Assembly (NCBI RefSeq): GCF_052055585.1
Contig: NZ_CP170485.1
Coordinates: 1,488,001 to 1,552,000, forward strand
Source of the DNA: Oceanicaulis sp052055585
Lineage (GTDB): Bacteria; Pseudomonadota; Alphaproteobacteria; Caulobacterales; Maricaulaceae
Length of the DNA stretch: 64,000 nt
Reading direction: 5' to 3'
A program made the position numbers and the translations under genes. Under the pieces are notes generated by a model. That model saw nothing but the letters and a program-made list of their open reading frames with translations. It had not been told where the DNA came from and ran no database searches. Positions 17,787 through 25,567 of this stretch are shown piece by piece. How positions within the stretch are numbered: position 1 is the stretch's first letter; each line of letters opens with the position of its first letter.

Positions 17787-18944
17787 TTACTCCTTGCCGA
17801 GCGCGTCGACGATTTTCAGACGCATGGCGTTCAGCGCCGGAACAAAGCCCGTGATGAGGCCAAAGGCGATCATCAGACCAATCGCCTGCATCCAGGTCTT
17901 TTGACCCACGCCGAGCCCAGGCAGCTGACCGTCTGCAAAGCCGGCGATGAGCTTGAGCAGGAGCACGGCAAGGCCCAAGCCCAGAAGGCCGCCCACAAGG
18001 CTCAGCAATACCGATTCAGACAACACATGGGTGAAGATGCGAGAGGACGAGAAGCCCAGCGTCTTCATGACGCCTACTTCCTTGGTCCGCTCATTGATCG
18101 CCATCACCATGGTGGTGCCCACGATCATCAGGATGGTGGCGAAGGCGGCGCTGACCACCAGAGACAGGATCAGCCCGATATTGCCCAGTTGTTCAATGAA
18201 GGCCTGGGAGAACGCCGCTTCGGTCGTGGTCTCGGTTTCCGCAGGTGAGTTGGCGAACATCTCGTCAATGCTTTGGGAAACGGCGTCATTGAGGGCCGGA
18301 TCCCCCGTCAGCATGATCAACCAGCCGATCTGGTCGCGATTGAACGCCAGCGCTTCGTTGTAATAGTCATACTGCATCAGCAGATAGTTGGTCGGGATGT
18401 TCTGATCCGCCGTCGTCATGACTGAACAGACCTCCACATCCCAGGCGCTGGAGCCATCATTCTGACGCCAGATATTCGAGCTGAGCGGAAAACGATCGCC
18501 GACGCTCCAGCCATACTGTTCTGCGAGGTCCTCGCCAACCGCCACACAGTCGCGTCGCTCTGACAGGGCGGCACGCGCTTCGTCTGACACCTCCAGTTCG
18601 GGATAGACGACCAGATAGCTGTCCATATCCACGACGAAGGCCTGCACGAAGTTTCGCACATCCTGATAATAGCCGCCGAACCAGGAGGCGTGGGTGACGG
18701 CCTGAACGCCGTCCACACCCTGAACCCGGCCCCAATAGGCGAAGGGCATGGTCTGGGTGAAGTTGATCTTGTTCACCGTCACCAGCCGGTCCGCCCGTGA
18801 CAGCTCTTCAGAGGAGTTGAGCACGCGGTCAATGGAAGACAACGCGCCGAAAATCAGGAAGGCCGTCATGATCGACAGGATCAGAAGGATCGCGCGGGTT
18901 TTCTTCCTGAACAGGGATTTGCGTATGAGCGTGAGGTCATTCAT
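17787..18944 (-). CDS. ABC transporter permease, MacB/FtsX-like (first permease)
   Basis: A 385-residue FtsX-family permease with the same topology as its downstream neighbour: N-terminal helix ('TRAILLILSIMTAFLIFGAL'), periplasmic domain, and three C-terminal helices with 'NERTKEVGVMKTLGFSSSRIF'. Overlapping ATGA with the ATPase gene (18941-18944) indicates coupled translation. Sequence clearly differs from the other permease, arguing for a heterodimer rather than a recent duplication. Confidence 0.88.
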   Translation of the reverse strand: MNDLTLIRKSLFRKKTRAILLILSIMTAFLIFGALSSIDRVLNSSEELSRADRLVTVNKINFTQTMPFAYWGRVQGVDGVQAVTHASWFGGYYQDVRNFVQAFVVDMDSYLVVYPELEVSDEARAALSERRDCVAVGEDLAEQYGWSVGDRFPLSSNIWRQNDGSSAWDVEVCSVMTTADQNIPTNYLLMQYDYYNEALAFNRDQIGWLIMLTGDPALNDAVSQSIDEMFANSPAETETTTEAAFSQAFIEQLGNIGLILSLVVSAAFATILMIVGTTMVMAINERTKEVGVMKTLGFSSSRIFTHVLSESVLLSLVGGLLGLGLAVLLLKLIAGFADGQLPGLGVGQKTWMQAIGLMIAFGLITGFVPALNAMRLKIVDALGKE

Positions 18945-19633
18945 GCCATCGCCCCCGATTCAACGAAGCGGCCCTTATCCAGATGCAGCTCACGACGGGC
19001 GTATTTCGCGGCCGCCGGGTCGTGGGTGACCATGACGATGGTTTTGCCGAGCTCGGAATTCAGCAGCTGCAGCGTTTCAAGGATTTCATCCGCCGTCGCG
19101 CGATCAAGGTCACCGGTCGGCTCGTCGCAAAGCAGCACGTCCGGGTCCGCCACGAGAGCGCGGGCGATGGCGACACGCTGCTGCTGACCGCCAGACAGCT
19201 GCCGCGGACGGTGCTTGGCGCGTTCGGCCAGTTTCACCACTTCAAGCGCGGTCTGGACCCGGCGCTTGCGCTCCTTGCCGGACAGGTTGGTCAGCAGAAG
19301 CGGCAACTCAACATTCTGCGCGGCGGTCAGCGTCGGCATCAGATTGTAAAACTGGAAGATGAAGCCCACATGGCTCGAGCGCCATTTGGCGAGCTTGGCC
19401 TGGCTGAGATTGTCGATCCGCAAGCCGTTGCAGACCACCTGCCCGCCCGAGGGCTTGTCGATGCCGCCCAGAAGGTTGAGCAAGGTCGTCTTGCCCGAGC
19501 CTGACGGCCCCATGATCGCGATGAAGTCGCCGCGATTTATGGTCATGGTCAGGTCTTCAAAGATCGCGACGCTTTCCTTGCCGCGGGTATATTTCTTTGA
19601 AAGATCGGTGAGTTCGTAGAGCACTTCGGTCAT
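18941..19633 (-). CDS. ABC transporter ATP-binding protein (MacB/LolD type)
   Basis: A 230-residue nucleotide-binding subunit with Walker A 'GPSGSGKTTLLNLLGG', Q-loop 'FIFQFYNLMPTLTA', signature 'LSGGQQQRVAIARAL', Walker B 'VLLCDEPTGDLD' and H-loop 'VMVTHDPAAAKYA'. The 'PTGDLD' and 'FYNLMPTLTA' variants place it with LolD/MacB ATPases that drive FtsX-type permeases rather than classical importers. It is the second gene of the operon, 36 bases after the adaptor gene. Confidence 0.93.
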   Translation of the reverse strand: MTEVLYELTDLSKKYTRGKESVAIFEDLTMTINRGDFIAIMGPSGSGKTTLLNLLGGIDKPSGGQVVCNGLRIDNLSQAKLAKWRSSHVGFIFQFYNLMPTLTAAQNVELPLLLTNLSGKERKRRVQTALEVVKLAERAKHRPRQLSGGQQQRVAIARALVADPDVLLCDEPTGDLDRATADEILETLQLLNSELGKTIVMVTHDPAAAKYARRELHLDKGRFVESGAMA

Positions 19634-19669
19634 GATCTGTCCCTATCGCCTTGTGCTGGGATCGAATGT

Positions 19670-20713
19670 TCAGTTGTCGTCGAGAAAGGTCACCCGCGCG
19701 GCCATGTCCGGCAGGATGCGCGCATCGCGTTCGCCAAGCGCAACGCGGACCCGAATGGTGGCGCGTGCGCGGTCTGCGGTCGGGATGATCGCTTCGACGC
19801 GGGCGGGAATGCGCCAGTCGGGATAGGCGTCAAGAATGGCTTCAACCTGTTGGCCGGCGCGGACGCGCTGGATCTGGCCTTCATTCACGTCCACTTCGAG
19901 CTCAAGGCTCTCCATGTCCACCAGGGTCGCAATGCCGGTCCGGGTGAATCCGCCGCCGGCTGAAACCGGCGACAGGATTTCACCCACCTGCGCATTCTTG
20001 GCGATGACGACGCCGCCAAACGGCGCGCGGACTACATGGCGGTCCACATAGTCACGCTGGCTGCGCACCCGCACCTGAGCGGCGGCGAGATCGGCGCGCG
20101 CGGCGCTGAGCTGGGCGCGCAGGCTGTCCACCTGGGCTTGCTCGGCGGTGCGGCGGGAATCGGTCGCATAGCCTGAATCAATCAGCCGTTCGGTCCGCTC
20201 AAGCACCGTGCGCGCTTCGGCCAGTTGTGCGGCCAGAGCCCGCGCGCGTTCATTGGAGGCTGCTTCCTGCGCTTCAAACAGATCCAGATCGATCTGCGCG
20301 CGGTCATCATCGAGATAGGCGAGCACCTCGCCCTCCTCGACCACCGCGCCCTCCTCGATCAGAACGTCGCGAATTCGGCCGGTGATCTCGGCGGATACGG
20401 TCGCCTGACGACGCGCCACCACATAACCGGAGGCCACAAGTCCAGAGCTGGGCGCCGGACGCGCAGCGGGCGCGGGAGAGGCCGGGCTCGCCGTCTCCGT
20501 CTGAGCGGTCTGGGCGGCGACGGGACGCTCTGCTTGCGTGGCAGGCGCAGCTTCGGGGCGCGGCATCAGGAACCAGGCCGCGCCGGCGCCTGCTCCGCCC
20601 GCCAGGACAATCGCAATCACAAGCGCCGCCCAACCCGGCCCTCCTGATCCCTCACTGGCGTCGCTGCGATTGATCGTCAGCGAGTGCAATTGCTCGGTGC
20701 GTTGGTCAGTCAT
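19670..20713 (-). CDS. Efflux periplasmic adaptor (membrane fusion) protein, HlyD/MacA-like
   Basis: A 347-residue adaptor: one N-terminal membrane helix ('LVIAIVLAGGAGAGAAWFL', about 31-49), an Ala/Pro-rich linker, a first half-lipoyl segment ('GLVASGYVVARRQATVSAE'), a coiled-coil hairpin (about 140-225), the second half-lipoyl segment ('RHVVRAPFGGVVIAKNAQVGEI') and a beta-barrel domain. It heads the operon with the ATPase and two permeases, the MacA-MacB arrangement. No outer-membrane TolC gene is in the window. Substrate unknown; antimicrobial or lipid export are both possible. Confidence 0.9.
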   Translation of the reverse strand: MTDQRTEQLHSLTINRSDASEGSGGPGWAALVIAIVLAGGAGAGAAWFLMPRPEAAPATQAERPVAAQTAQTETASPASPAPAARPAPSSGLVASGYVVARRQATVSAEITGRIRDVLIEEGAVVEEGEVLAYLDDDRAQIDLDLFEAQEAASNERARALAAQLAEARTVLERTERLIDSGYATDSRRTAEQAQVDSLRAQLSAARADLAAAQVRVRSQRDYVDRHVVRAPFGGVVIAKNAQVGEILSPVSAGGGFTRTGIATLVDMESLELEVDVNEGQIQRVRAGQQVEAILDAYPDWRIPARVEAIIPTADRARATIRVRVALGERDARILPDMAARVTFLDDN

Positions 20714-20991
20714 GCGTCTTGCCCCCTGTGCGCTGGTCGCGCGAGCAGTGTATCACTTCAAAAGACAGGTGAGAGCGATTTCGGACTCTGTCAGCCGGTC
20801 CCCGTATGCTCCATGGATACGCTCGCACCCTCGTTCTGTGTTAGTGACAGGTGTCACCCGGCGCGATTTGCGTTCAAAGACGGCAAATAATCACCCCGAA
20901 GTGTTGCGTTGCAGCAAGGGCCGTGTCAGAGCACGCAGCCAAGTTGCAGCCCTTTGGCGCAACCGTGTCCCACTCATCTGGAAGAACCGTC

Positions 20992-22629
20992 ATGGTCAAA
21001 GCCACCCTGAGCGCGCTCGCCAATCGTCTGTCCCTGACCAGCAATGATGCCAGCCTGTCGCTCAAGGACCCGCAACGGCTGAAAACCGAGATCCTGGCGG
21101 GTCTGACCGTGGCGCTGGCGCTGGTGCCCGAAGCGGTCGCCTTCGCCTTCGTGGCGGGTGTGCACCCGCTGGTGGGACTCTACGCCGCCTTCATTGTCGG
21201 GCTGGTGACTGCCGTGATCGGGGGGCGTCCCGGGATGATTTCAGGCGCGACTGGCGCACTCGCAGTGGTGATGGTGGCGCTCGTGGCCGAGCATGGCGTG
21301 GAATACCTCTTCGCCACAGTCGTCCTCATGGGCGTGCTCCAGCTTGGCGCGGGCATCTTCAAGCTGGGCAAGTTCATCCGCCTCGTGCCGACGCCCGTGA
21401 TGCTGGGCTTTGTGAACGGCCTCGCCATCGTGATCTTCATGGCCCAGCTGGGTCAGTTCAAAGTCCCGGGTTCCGAGCACGCCAGCGGCGGTCATGGCAT
21501 GGCGGGCGGGGAATGGCTCAGCGGCATGCCCCTGATGCTCATGCTGGGGCTTACGGCCCTGACAATGCTGGTGATCTGGGGACTACCGAAACTCACCAAG
21601 GCGATCCCCGCCCCGCTCGCAGGCATCGCCATAACCGCCGCCATCGTCATCGGCTTCGGCCTCGACGCCCCGCGCGTGGGTGATCTCGCCAGCATCCAGG
21701 GCGGACTTCCGACCTTCCACATCCCGATGGTCCCGCTCGATTTCGAGACCTTGAAGATCATCTTCCCTTACGCGGTGATCCTCGCTGCGATCGGCCTGAT
21801 CGAGAGCCTTCTGACGCTCAACCTTGTGGGCGAGCTGACAGGCAAGCGCGGCGGCGCGTCCCAGGAATGCGTGGCGCAAGGCGCTGCGAACGTCATCACC
21901 GGTTTCTTTGGCGGCATGGGCGGTTGCGCCATGATCGGTCAGTCCATGATCAATGTTCAGTCCGGCGCGCGAACCCGGCTTGCAGCGATCATGGCGGCGC
22001 TGTTCCTGCTCAGCTTCATCCTGTTCGCTTCACCGCTGATCGAGCAGATCCCGCTGGCGGCGCTGACCGGCGTGATGTTCATGGTGGTGATCGGCACCTT
22101 CGCCTGGAACTCCTTCCGCATCATGCTGAAGATCCCGCGCTCGGACGCGCTGGTGATCATCCTCGTGACGGTGGTGACGGTGCAGTACGACCTCGCGGTC
22201 GCCGTGGTGGCGGGCGTGATCGTCTCGGCGCTGGTCTACGCCTGGCGGTCGGCCAAGCGTTTGCACATCTCCGCCCATGACAGCCATACCGTGCCGGGCG
22301 CGAAAACCTATGAGCTTGATGGGCCGTTGTTCTTCGCCTCGACCGATAATTTCAGCGAGCTTTTTGACATCGAGAACGACCCCGATGTGGTGATCGTGGA
22401 CTTCAAACGCTCGCGGGTCGTCGACCAGTCCGCCCTGCAGGCGATCGAGGACTTGGCCCTAAAATATGAGTCCAAGGGCAAGGAGCTGCGCCTGCGTCAC
22501 CTGTCGCGGGACTGCCACCAGCTTCTGACCAAAGCCGGTCAGCTGATGATCGATTCCGATGATGATCCCGATTATCAGGTGGCGGCGGACTATTCCGTAC
22601 GCACCGGCGCGTTTGGCGGCGGTCACTAG
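20992..22629 (+). CDS. SulP family inorganic anion transporter
   Basis: A 545-residue inner-membrane transporter with about 10-14 hydrophobic segments, the SulP motif region 'VALALVPEAVAFAFVAGVHP' near the N-terminus, and a C-terminal cytoplasmic STAS domain (about 440-530, 'VVIVDFKRSRVVDQSALQAI'). SulP proteins move sulphate, bicarbonate or dicarboxylates; the ion cannot be chosen from sequence. ATG 20992 with GGAAGA upstream starts the protein; the frame is open earlier (20851) without homology. The 280 bases before it, shared with the divergent adaptor gene, show no clear terminator or named promoter. The stop overlaps the convergent small gene by 4 bases. Confidence 0.9.
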   Translation: MVKATLSALANRLSLTSNDASLSLKDPQRLKTEILAGLTVALALVPEAVAFAFVAGVHPLVGLYAAFIVGLVTAVIGGRPGMISGATGALAVVMVALVAEHGVEYLFATVVLMGVLQLGAGIFKLGKFIRLVPTPVMLGFVNGLAIVIFMAQLGQFKVPGSEHASGGHGMAGGEWLSGMPLMLMLGLTALTMLVIWGLPKLTKAIPAPLAGIAITAAIVIGFGLDAPRVGDLASIQGGLPTFHIPMVPLDFETLKIIFPYAVILAAIGLIESLLTLNLVGELTGKRGGASQECVAQGAANVITGFFGGMGGCAMIGQSMINVQSGARTRLAAIMAALFLLSFILFASPLIEQIPLAALTGVMFMVVIGTFAWNSFRIMLKIPRSDALVIILVTVVTVQYDLAVAVVAGVIVSALVYAWRSAKRLHISAHDSHTVPGAKTYELDGPLFFASTDNFSELFDIENDPDVVIVDFKRSRVVDQSALQAIEDLALKYESKGKELRLRHLSRDCHQLLTKAGQLMIDSDDDPDYQVAADYSVRTGAFGGGH

Positions 22630-23057
22630 TCTCCGGACCGGGACGATCGTCCCATCAGCCAGTAGACGGCGTCGTGGCGCTCTTCAAACAGGCGCATCTC
22701 GACAGCGCCGCCGCCGGTGGGAAAGAAGCGCGTCCAGGCGGTCACGGTTTCGCGGATTGCATCACTGACGCCGTAAAAGGCGTTGAACTGGCGCGTGCGG
22801 GACTTGTCACCGAAATCGCGCGTACGATGATTGGCGAAGCTCACCAGATCAGCAGATTGCAGCGTGGTTTGCTCAACTTCGGAGAGGTTGACCAGGGCGC
22901 GCCCATGGCTCGAAATCCGGCCACTGACCATATAGGTCATGGCCTCACGCACCGCATCCACGTCCATGACGGGCGGATAGATCACCTCAAGGATGTCGCG
23001 ATCTTCATGGAAGATGAAGCGCAGGCGCCCCCGCCCTTCATGCGTCTCGTCAGACAT
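22626..23057 (-). CDS. Conserved hypothetical small protein
   Basis: A 143-residue soluble protein without signal or membrane segment. It alternates strands and helices ('LRFIFHEDRDILEVIYPP', 'GRALVNLSEVEQTTL', 'FNAFYGVSDAIRETVTAW'), reminiscent of SpoIIAA/STAS-like folds, but this is only an impression from pattern. It is convergent with and overlaps the SulP gene by 4 bases; the tRNA-Arg gene lies 24 bases upstream. Codon use looks like the surrounding genome, so the frame is taken as real. Function unknown. Confidence 0.65.
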   Translation of the reverse strand: MSDETHEGRGRLRFIFHEDRDILEVIYPPVMDVDAVREAMTYMVSGRISSHGRALVNLSEVEQTTLQSADLVSFANHRTRDFGDKSRTRQFNAFYGVSDAIRETVTAWTRFFPTGGGAVEMRLFEERHDAVYWLMGRSSRSGD

Positions 23058-23081
23058 GACTGCCCCCGTGCCTTCAGCCCA

Positions 23082-23158
23082 TGGCGACCCCGGTAGGACT
23101 CGAACCTACAACCGTCGGATTAGAAGTCCGGTGCTCTATCCAGTTGAGCTACGGGGCC
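23082..23158 (-). tRNA. tRNA-Arg (anticodon TCT)
   Basis: A 77-base cloverleaf with encoded CCA. The acceptor GGCCCCG pairs with CGGGGTC (one G-U), the anticodon loop reads CTTCTAA (anticodon TCT) and the T-loop is GTTCGAGTC. It decodes AGA, rare in this GC-rich genome. Confidence 0.96.
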
Positions 23159-23256
23159 TGACCGTTGTCCTCATTAAAGCGGAACGCCGCATCCTGTGAA
23201 GACGCGGCGTTGCAGCAAAGGACAGGATTTCAGACCTTGGGGGGCAAGGCAGGCCG

Positions 23257-23562
23257 CTAGTGCGACCAGGGTTCCTTGCGATCCGCGTCGAAATTGGACG
23301 CATAGGATTTGATCTTGCGCGGGGTTTCGCGCGCTTCACGCACCTGGAAGGCGATGCCGTGACGCTGGGCGTAGGACACCGCCTCATCCTTGCTCTCGAA
23401 ATTGAGATGGATCTGGCGACGGGTGTCAGAGGTGGAGGACCAGCCCATCAGCGGGTCCGGACGCTTGGCCATGGCCGGTTCAAACTCCAGCACCCAGTCC
23501 CGGGACTTGGCGCGGCCGGATTGCATGGCCGTTTTGGAAGGTTTGTAGATCTTCGCGAACAT
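23257..23562 (-). CDS. ETC complex I subunit, NDUFS4-like accessory subunit
   Basis: A 101-residue protein with 'FAKIYKPSKTAMQSGRAK', 'WVLEFEP', 'PLMGWSSTSDTRRQIHLNF' and 'FESKDEAVSYAQRHGI', the pattern of the ETC complex I subunit conserved region (NDUFS4/18 kDa subunit). In Alphaproteobacteria this accessory subunit binds NADH:quinone oxidoreductase near the NADH-oxidising module. The open frame continues upstream to 23646 through tRNA-Pro territory; ATG 23562 starts the conserved domain. It stands alone, away from any nuo operon, between two tRNA genes. Confidence 0.9.
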   Translation of the reverse strand: MFAKIYKPSKTAMQSGRAKSRDWVLEFEPAMAKRPDPLMGWSSTSDTRRQIHLNFESKDEAVSYAQRHGIAFQVREARETPRKIKSYASNFDADRKEPWSH

Positions 23563-23631
23563 GATTCTCGTCCAGACTTGGCTATCCACATTCCTTGTCG
23601 CCGAGAGCCTGCTAACAAGCCCTGAAGGCGA

Positions 23632-23708
<77 letters not shown>

Positions 23709-23753
23709 ACTGCGTCAGACGTTTAGGGGGCTGCGCCCTCAGGCGCAAGCGCC

Positions 23754-24338
23754 CTAGCGCTCCTGCGGCGCCTCTTCCACAGTCTCCTGCGGCTCTGCGT
23801 CCTCTTCAGCCTCACTCGCGTCCGGGCTGACGGTCTCGACATTGCCGAACAGCGGGTGACGCACGATGTCGCCCGGCTCGATGCCCAGCTCCAGCGTGCG
23901 GCCGCCATTCAGCTCGACCACGGCGATCACCGGATAATCTGAAGACATGGGACGGCGCGAGAACGGCTGAGCGCCCACGACAATCTTGGCGATCTCGCCA
24001 TTGGCGCGCACATAGAGGATGTCGAGCGGGATGATGGTGTTCGCCATCCAGATCGACATGAAGTCCTCGCGTCCGAAATCGAACAGCATGCCGGCATCCG
24101 GATCCATCGACTCACGGTGCATCAGGCCGCGCTCACGGGAATCATCGGTGTCCGCCACTTCCACCGTGAAGGTGTGAGCGCCGAAATCCCCTTCGATCAC
24201 AAGCGGATCGGGGCCGCCATATTCCACGACGGCGTCAGGCGCAGTGGGGTCGACAGACTGCGCCAGGGCGCAGCCGGCGGAGCCGAAGCCGACAAGTGCG
24301 GCGGCAGCCAGAGCAAGAATGCGAGAACAGGTCATCAT
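23754..24338 (-). CDS. DUF192 domain-containing exported protein
   Basis: A 194-residue protein with an N-terminal signal ('ILALAAAALVGFGSAGCALA') and a DUF192 domain (about 45-155): 'FTVEVADTDDSRERGLMHRE', 'GMLFDFG', 'SIWMANTIIPLDILYV' and 'VVELNGGRTLELGI'. DUF192 proteins are small secreted or periplasmic beta-barrel proteins of unsettled function. The C-terminus is an acidic tail rich in Glu/Ala/Pro. A Cys follows the hydrophobic core (S-A-G-C), a weak lipobox, so a lipoprotein is possible. Met codons at 24338 and 24335 are adjacent alternatives. It is divergent from ppa. Confidence 0.88.
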   Translation of the reverse strand: MMTCSRILALAAAALVGFGSAGCALAQSVDPTAPDAVVEYGGPDPLVIEGDFGAHTFTVEVADTDDSRERGLMHRESMDPDAGMLFDFGREDFMSIWMANTIIPLDILYVRANGEIAKIVVGAQPFSRRPMSSDYPVIAVVELNGGRTLELGIEPGDIVRHPLFGNVETVSPDASEAEEDAEPQETVEEAPQER

Positions 24339-24499
24339 GGCGCGCAAGCTAGCTCTGTGAGACCCGCCGCGCAATCACTCTGCGCGCCTTGAGAGGCTCT
24401 GAAACTCCCCAATTGGTCTTGCACCGCACAAATTGCTTGCAGCAGAGCGCCTGACACGGTTTTTTGCGCCAACATTTTGCGTTTCGCTGGAGGATATTC

Positions 24500-25030
24500 G
24501 TGCGCATTGATAAAATCAGCGCCGGCGTGAACCCGCCCGAAGACATCAACGTCATCATCGAGGTTCCTGTCGGCGGCCAACCGGTCAAGTACGAGCTGGA
24601 CAAGGATTCGGGCACGGTGTTCGTGGACCGCTTCCTGCACACCCCGATGCGCTATCCGTGCAATTACGGCTTCATGCCCCACACCCTGTCCGACGATGGC
24701 GACCCCATCGACGTGATGGTGCTGGGCCAGACCGAGCTGGTGCCGGGCTGCGTCGTGCGCGCCCGTCCGATCGGCGTGCTGATGATGGAAGACGAAAGCG
24801 GTCAGGACGAGAAAATTCTCGCCGCACCGCACTCCAAGCTCACCCCCTTCTATGACGACATCAAGGATTTCCACGATGTCCATGGGGCGCAGCTGGCGCG
24901 TATCACCCACTTTTTCGAGCACTACAAGGATCTTGAGCCCAACAAATGGGTGAAGGTTCAAGGCTGGCATGGCGTCGAGCGCGCCCGCGAGATGATCACC
25001 GCCGCCATGGAGCGCGCGAAAAAAGGCTGA
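24500..25030 (+). CDS. ppa: Soluble inorganic pyrophosphatase
   Basis: A family I PPase of 176 residues that hydrolyses cytosolic pyrophosphate. Key blocks are 'IIEVPVGGQPVKYELDK', 'YPCNYGFMPHT', the metal-binding 'DDGDPIDVMVLG' and 'EHYKDLEPNKWVKV'. The start is GTG at 24500: GGAGGA lies 8 bases upstream and the conserved N-terminus 'RIDKISAGVNPPEDINV' follows directly. A strong terminator (25055-25085) ends the transcript. The genome also carries the membrane pyrophosphatase hppA at 48663-50813. Confidence 0.96.
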   Translation: MRIDKISAGVNPPEDINVIIEVPVGGQPVKYELDKDSGTVFVDRFLHTPMRYPCNYGFMPHTLSDDGDPIDVMVLGQTELVPGCVVRARPIGVLMMEDESGQDEKILAAPHSKLTPFYDDIKDFHDVHGAQLARITHFFEHYKDLEPNKWVKVQGWHGVERAREMITAAMERAKKG

Positions 25031-25054
25031 GCCCTCTCGCCCTGAGACCAAAAG

Positions 25055-25085
25055 AACGGCGTTCGGGCAACCGGACGCCGTTTTT
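25055..25085 (+). terminator. Rho-independent terminator after ppa
   Basis: A 12-bp stem (AACGGCGTTCGG / CCGGACGCCGTT, one G-U pair) with a GCAA loop is followed by five T's. Confidence 0.92.
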
Positions 25086-25162
25086 CTTTGACGCAAGGTG
25101 ACCAGCCGCCACGCACCTTGTAGCGAAATCTGTCTCGGCAATGTCAGGAGAAGCAACGCGCG

Positions 25163-25237
25163 TGGCAGGCCCTAGGGGAATCGAACCCCTCTTTCCAGGT
25201 TGAAAACCTGGCGTCCTAACCGATAGACGAAGGGCCC
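25163..25237 (-). tRNA. tRNA-Glu (anticodon TTC), copy 1
   Basis: A 75-base cloverleaf with encoded CCA; acceptor GGGCCCT/AGGGCCT (first pair G-U), anticodon loop TTTTCAA, T-arm GTTCGATTC. The sequence is identical to the copy at 25405-25479. Confidence 0.96.
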
Positions 25238-25360
25238 GCAGCGCGTCGGGAGCGGTCGTATACCGGTCCCGTATGGGAGTGGCAAGCGGCGTTTTGCAGG
25301 TTCCGCCAGCCGGTTACAGACACGGCCATGATCATGTCAAAACCGAGCTGTACATAAAAG

Positions 25361-25386
25361 AAAAACCGCCCCGGAGGGCGGTTTGT
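25361..25386 (-). terminator. Rho-independent terminator between the two tRNA-Glu genes
   Basis: A 9-bp stem AAACCGCCC / GGGCGGTTT with a CGGA loop. On the minus strand it is followed by a T-rich run, so it ends the transcript of the upstream tRNA-Glu copy; the second copy must then have its own promoter. Confidence 0.85.
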
Positions 25387-25404
25387 TCTGGATAATCACA
25401 CCGA

Positions 25405-25479
25405 TGGCAGGCCCTAGGGGAATCGAACCCCTCTTTCCAGGTTGAAAACCTGGCGTCCTAACCGATAGACGAAGGGCCC
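25405..25479 (-). tRNA. tRNA-Glu (anticodon TTC), copy 2
   Basis: A 75-base cloverleaf identical to the copy at 25163-25237, including the CCA end and G1-U72 pair. Tandem duplication of the only tRNA-Glu species seen here. Confidence 0.96.
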
Positions 25480-25567
25480 GCATCGGTGTGGAGGCGGTGA
25501 TATATCTGGACCGGCGCAGCGATGCAAGCGGCTCTGCAAAGGTTTTGCAGCATGCGCTGCATCAAGT

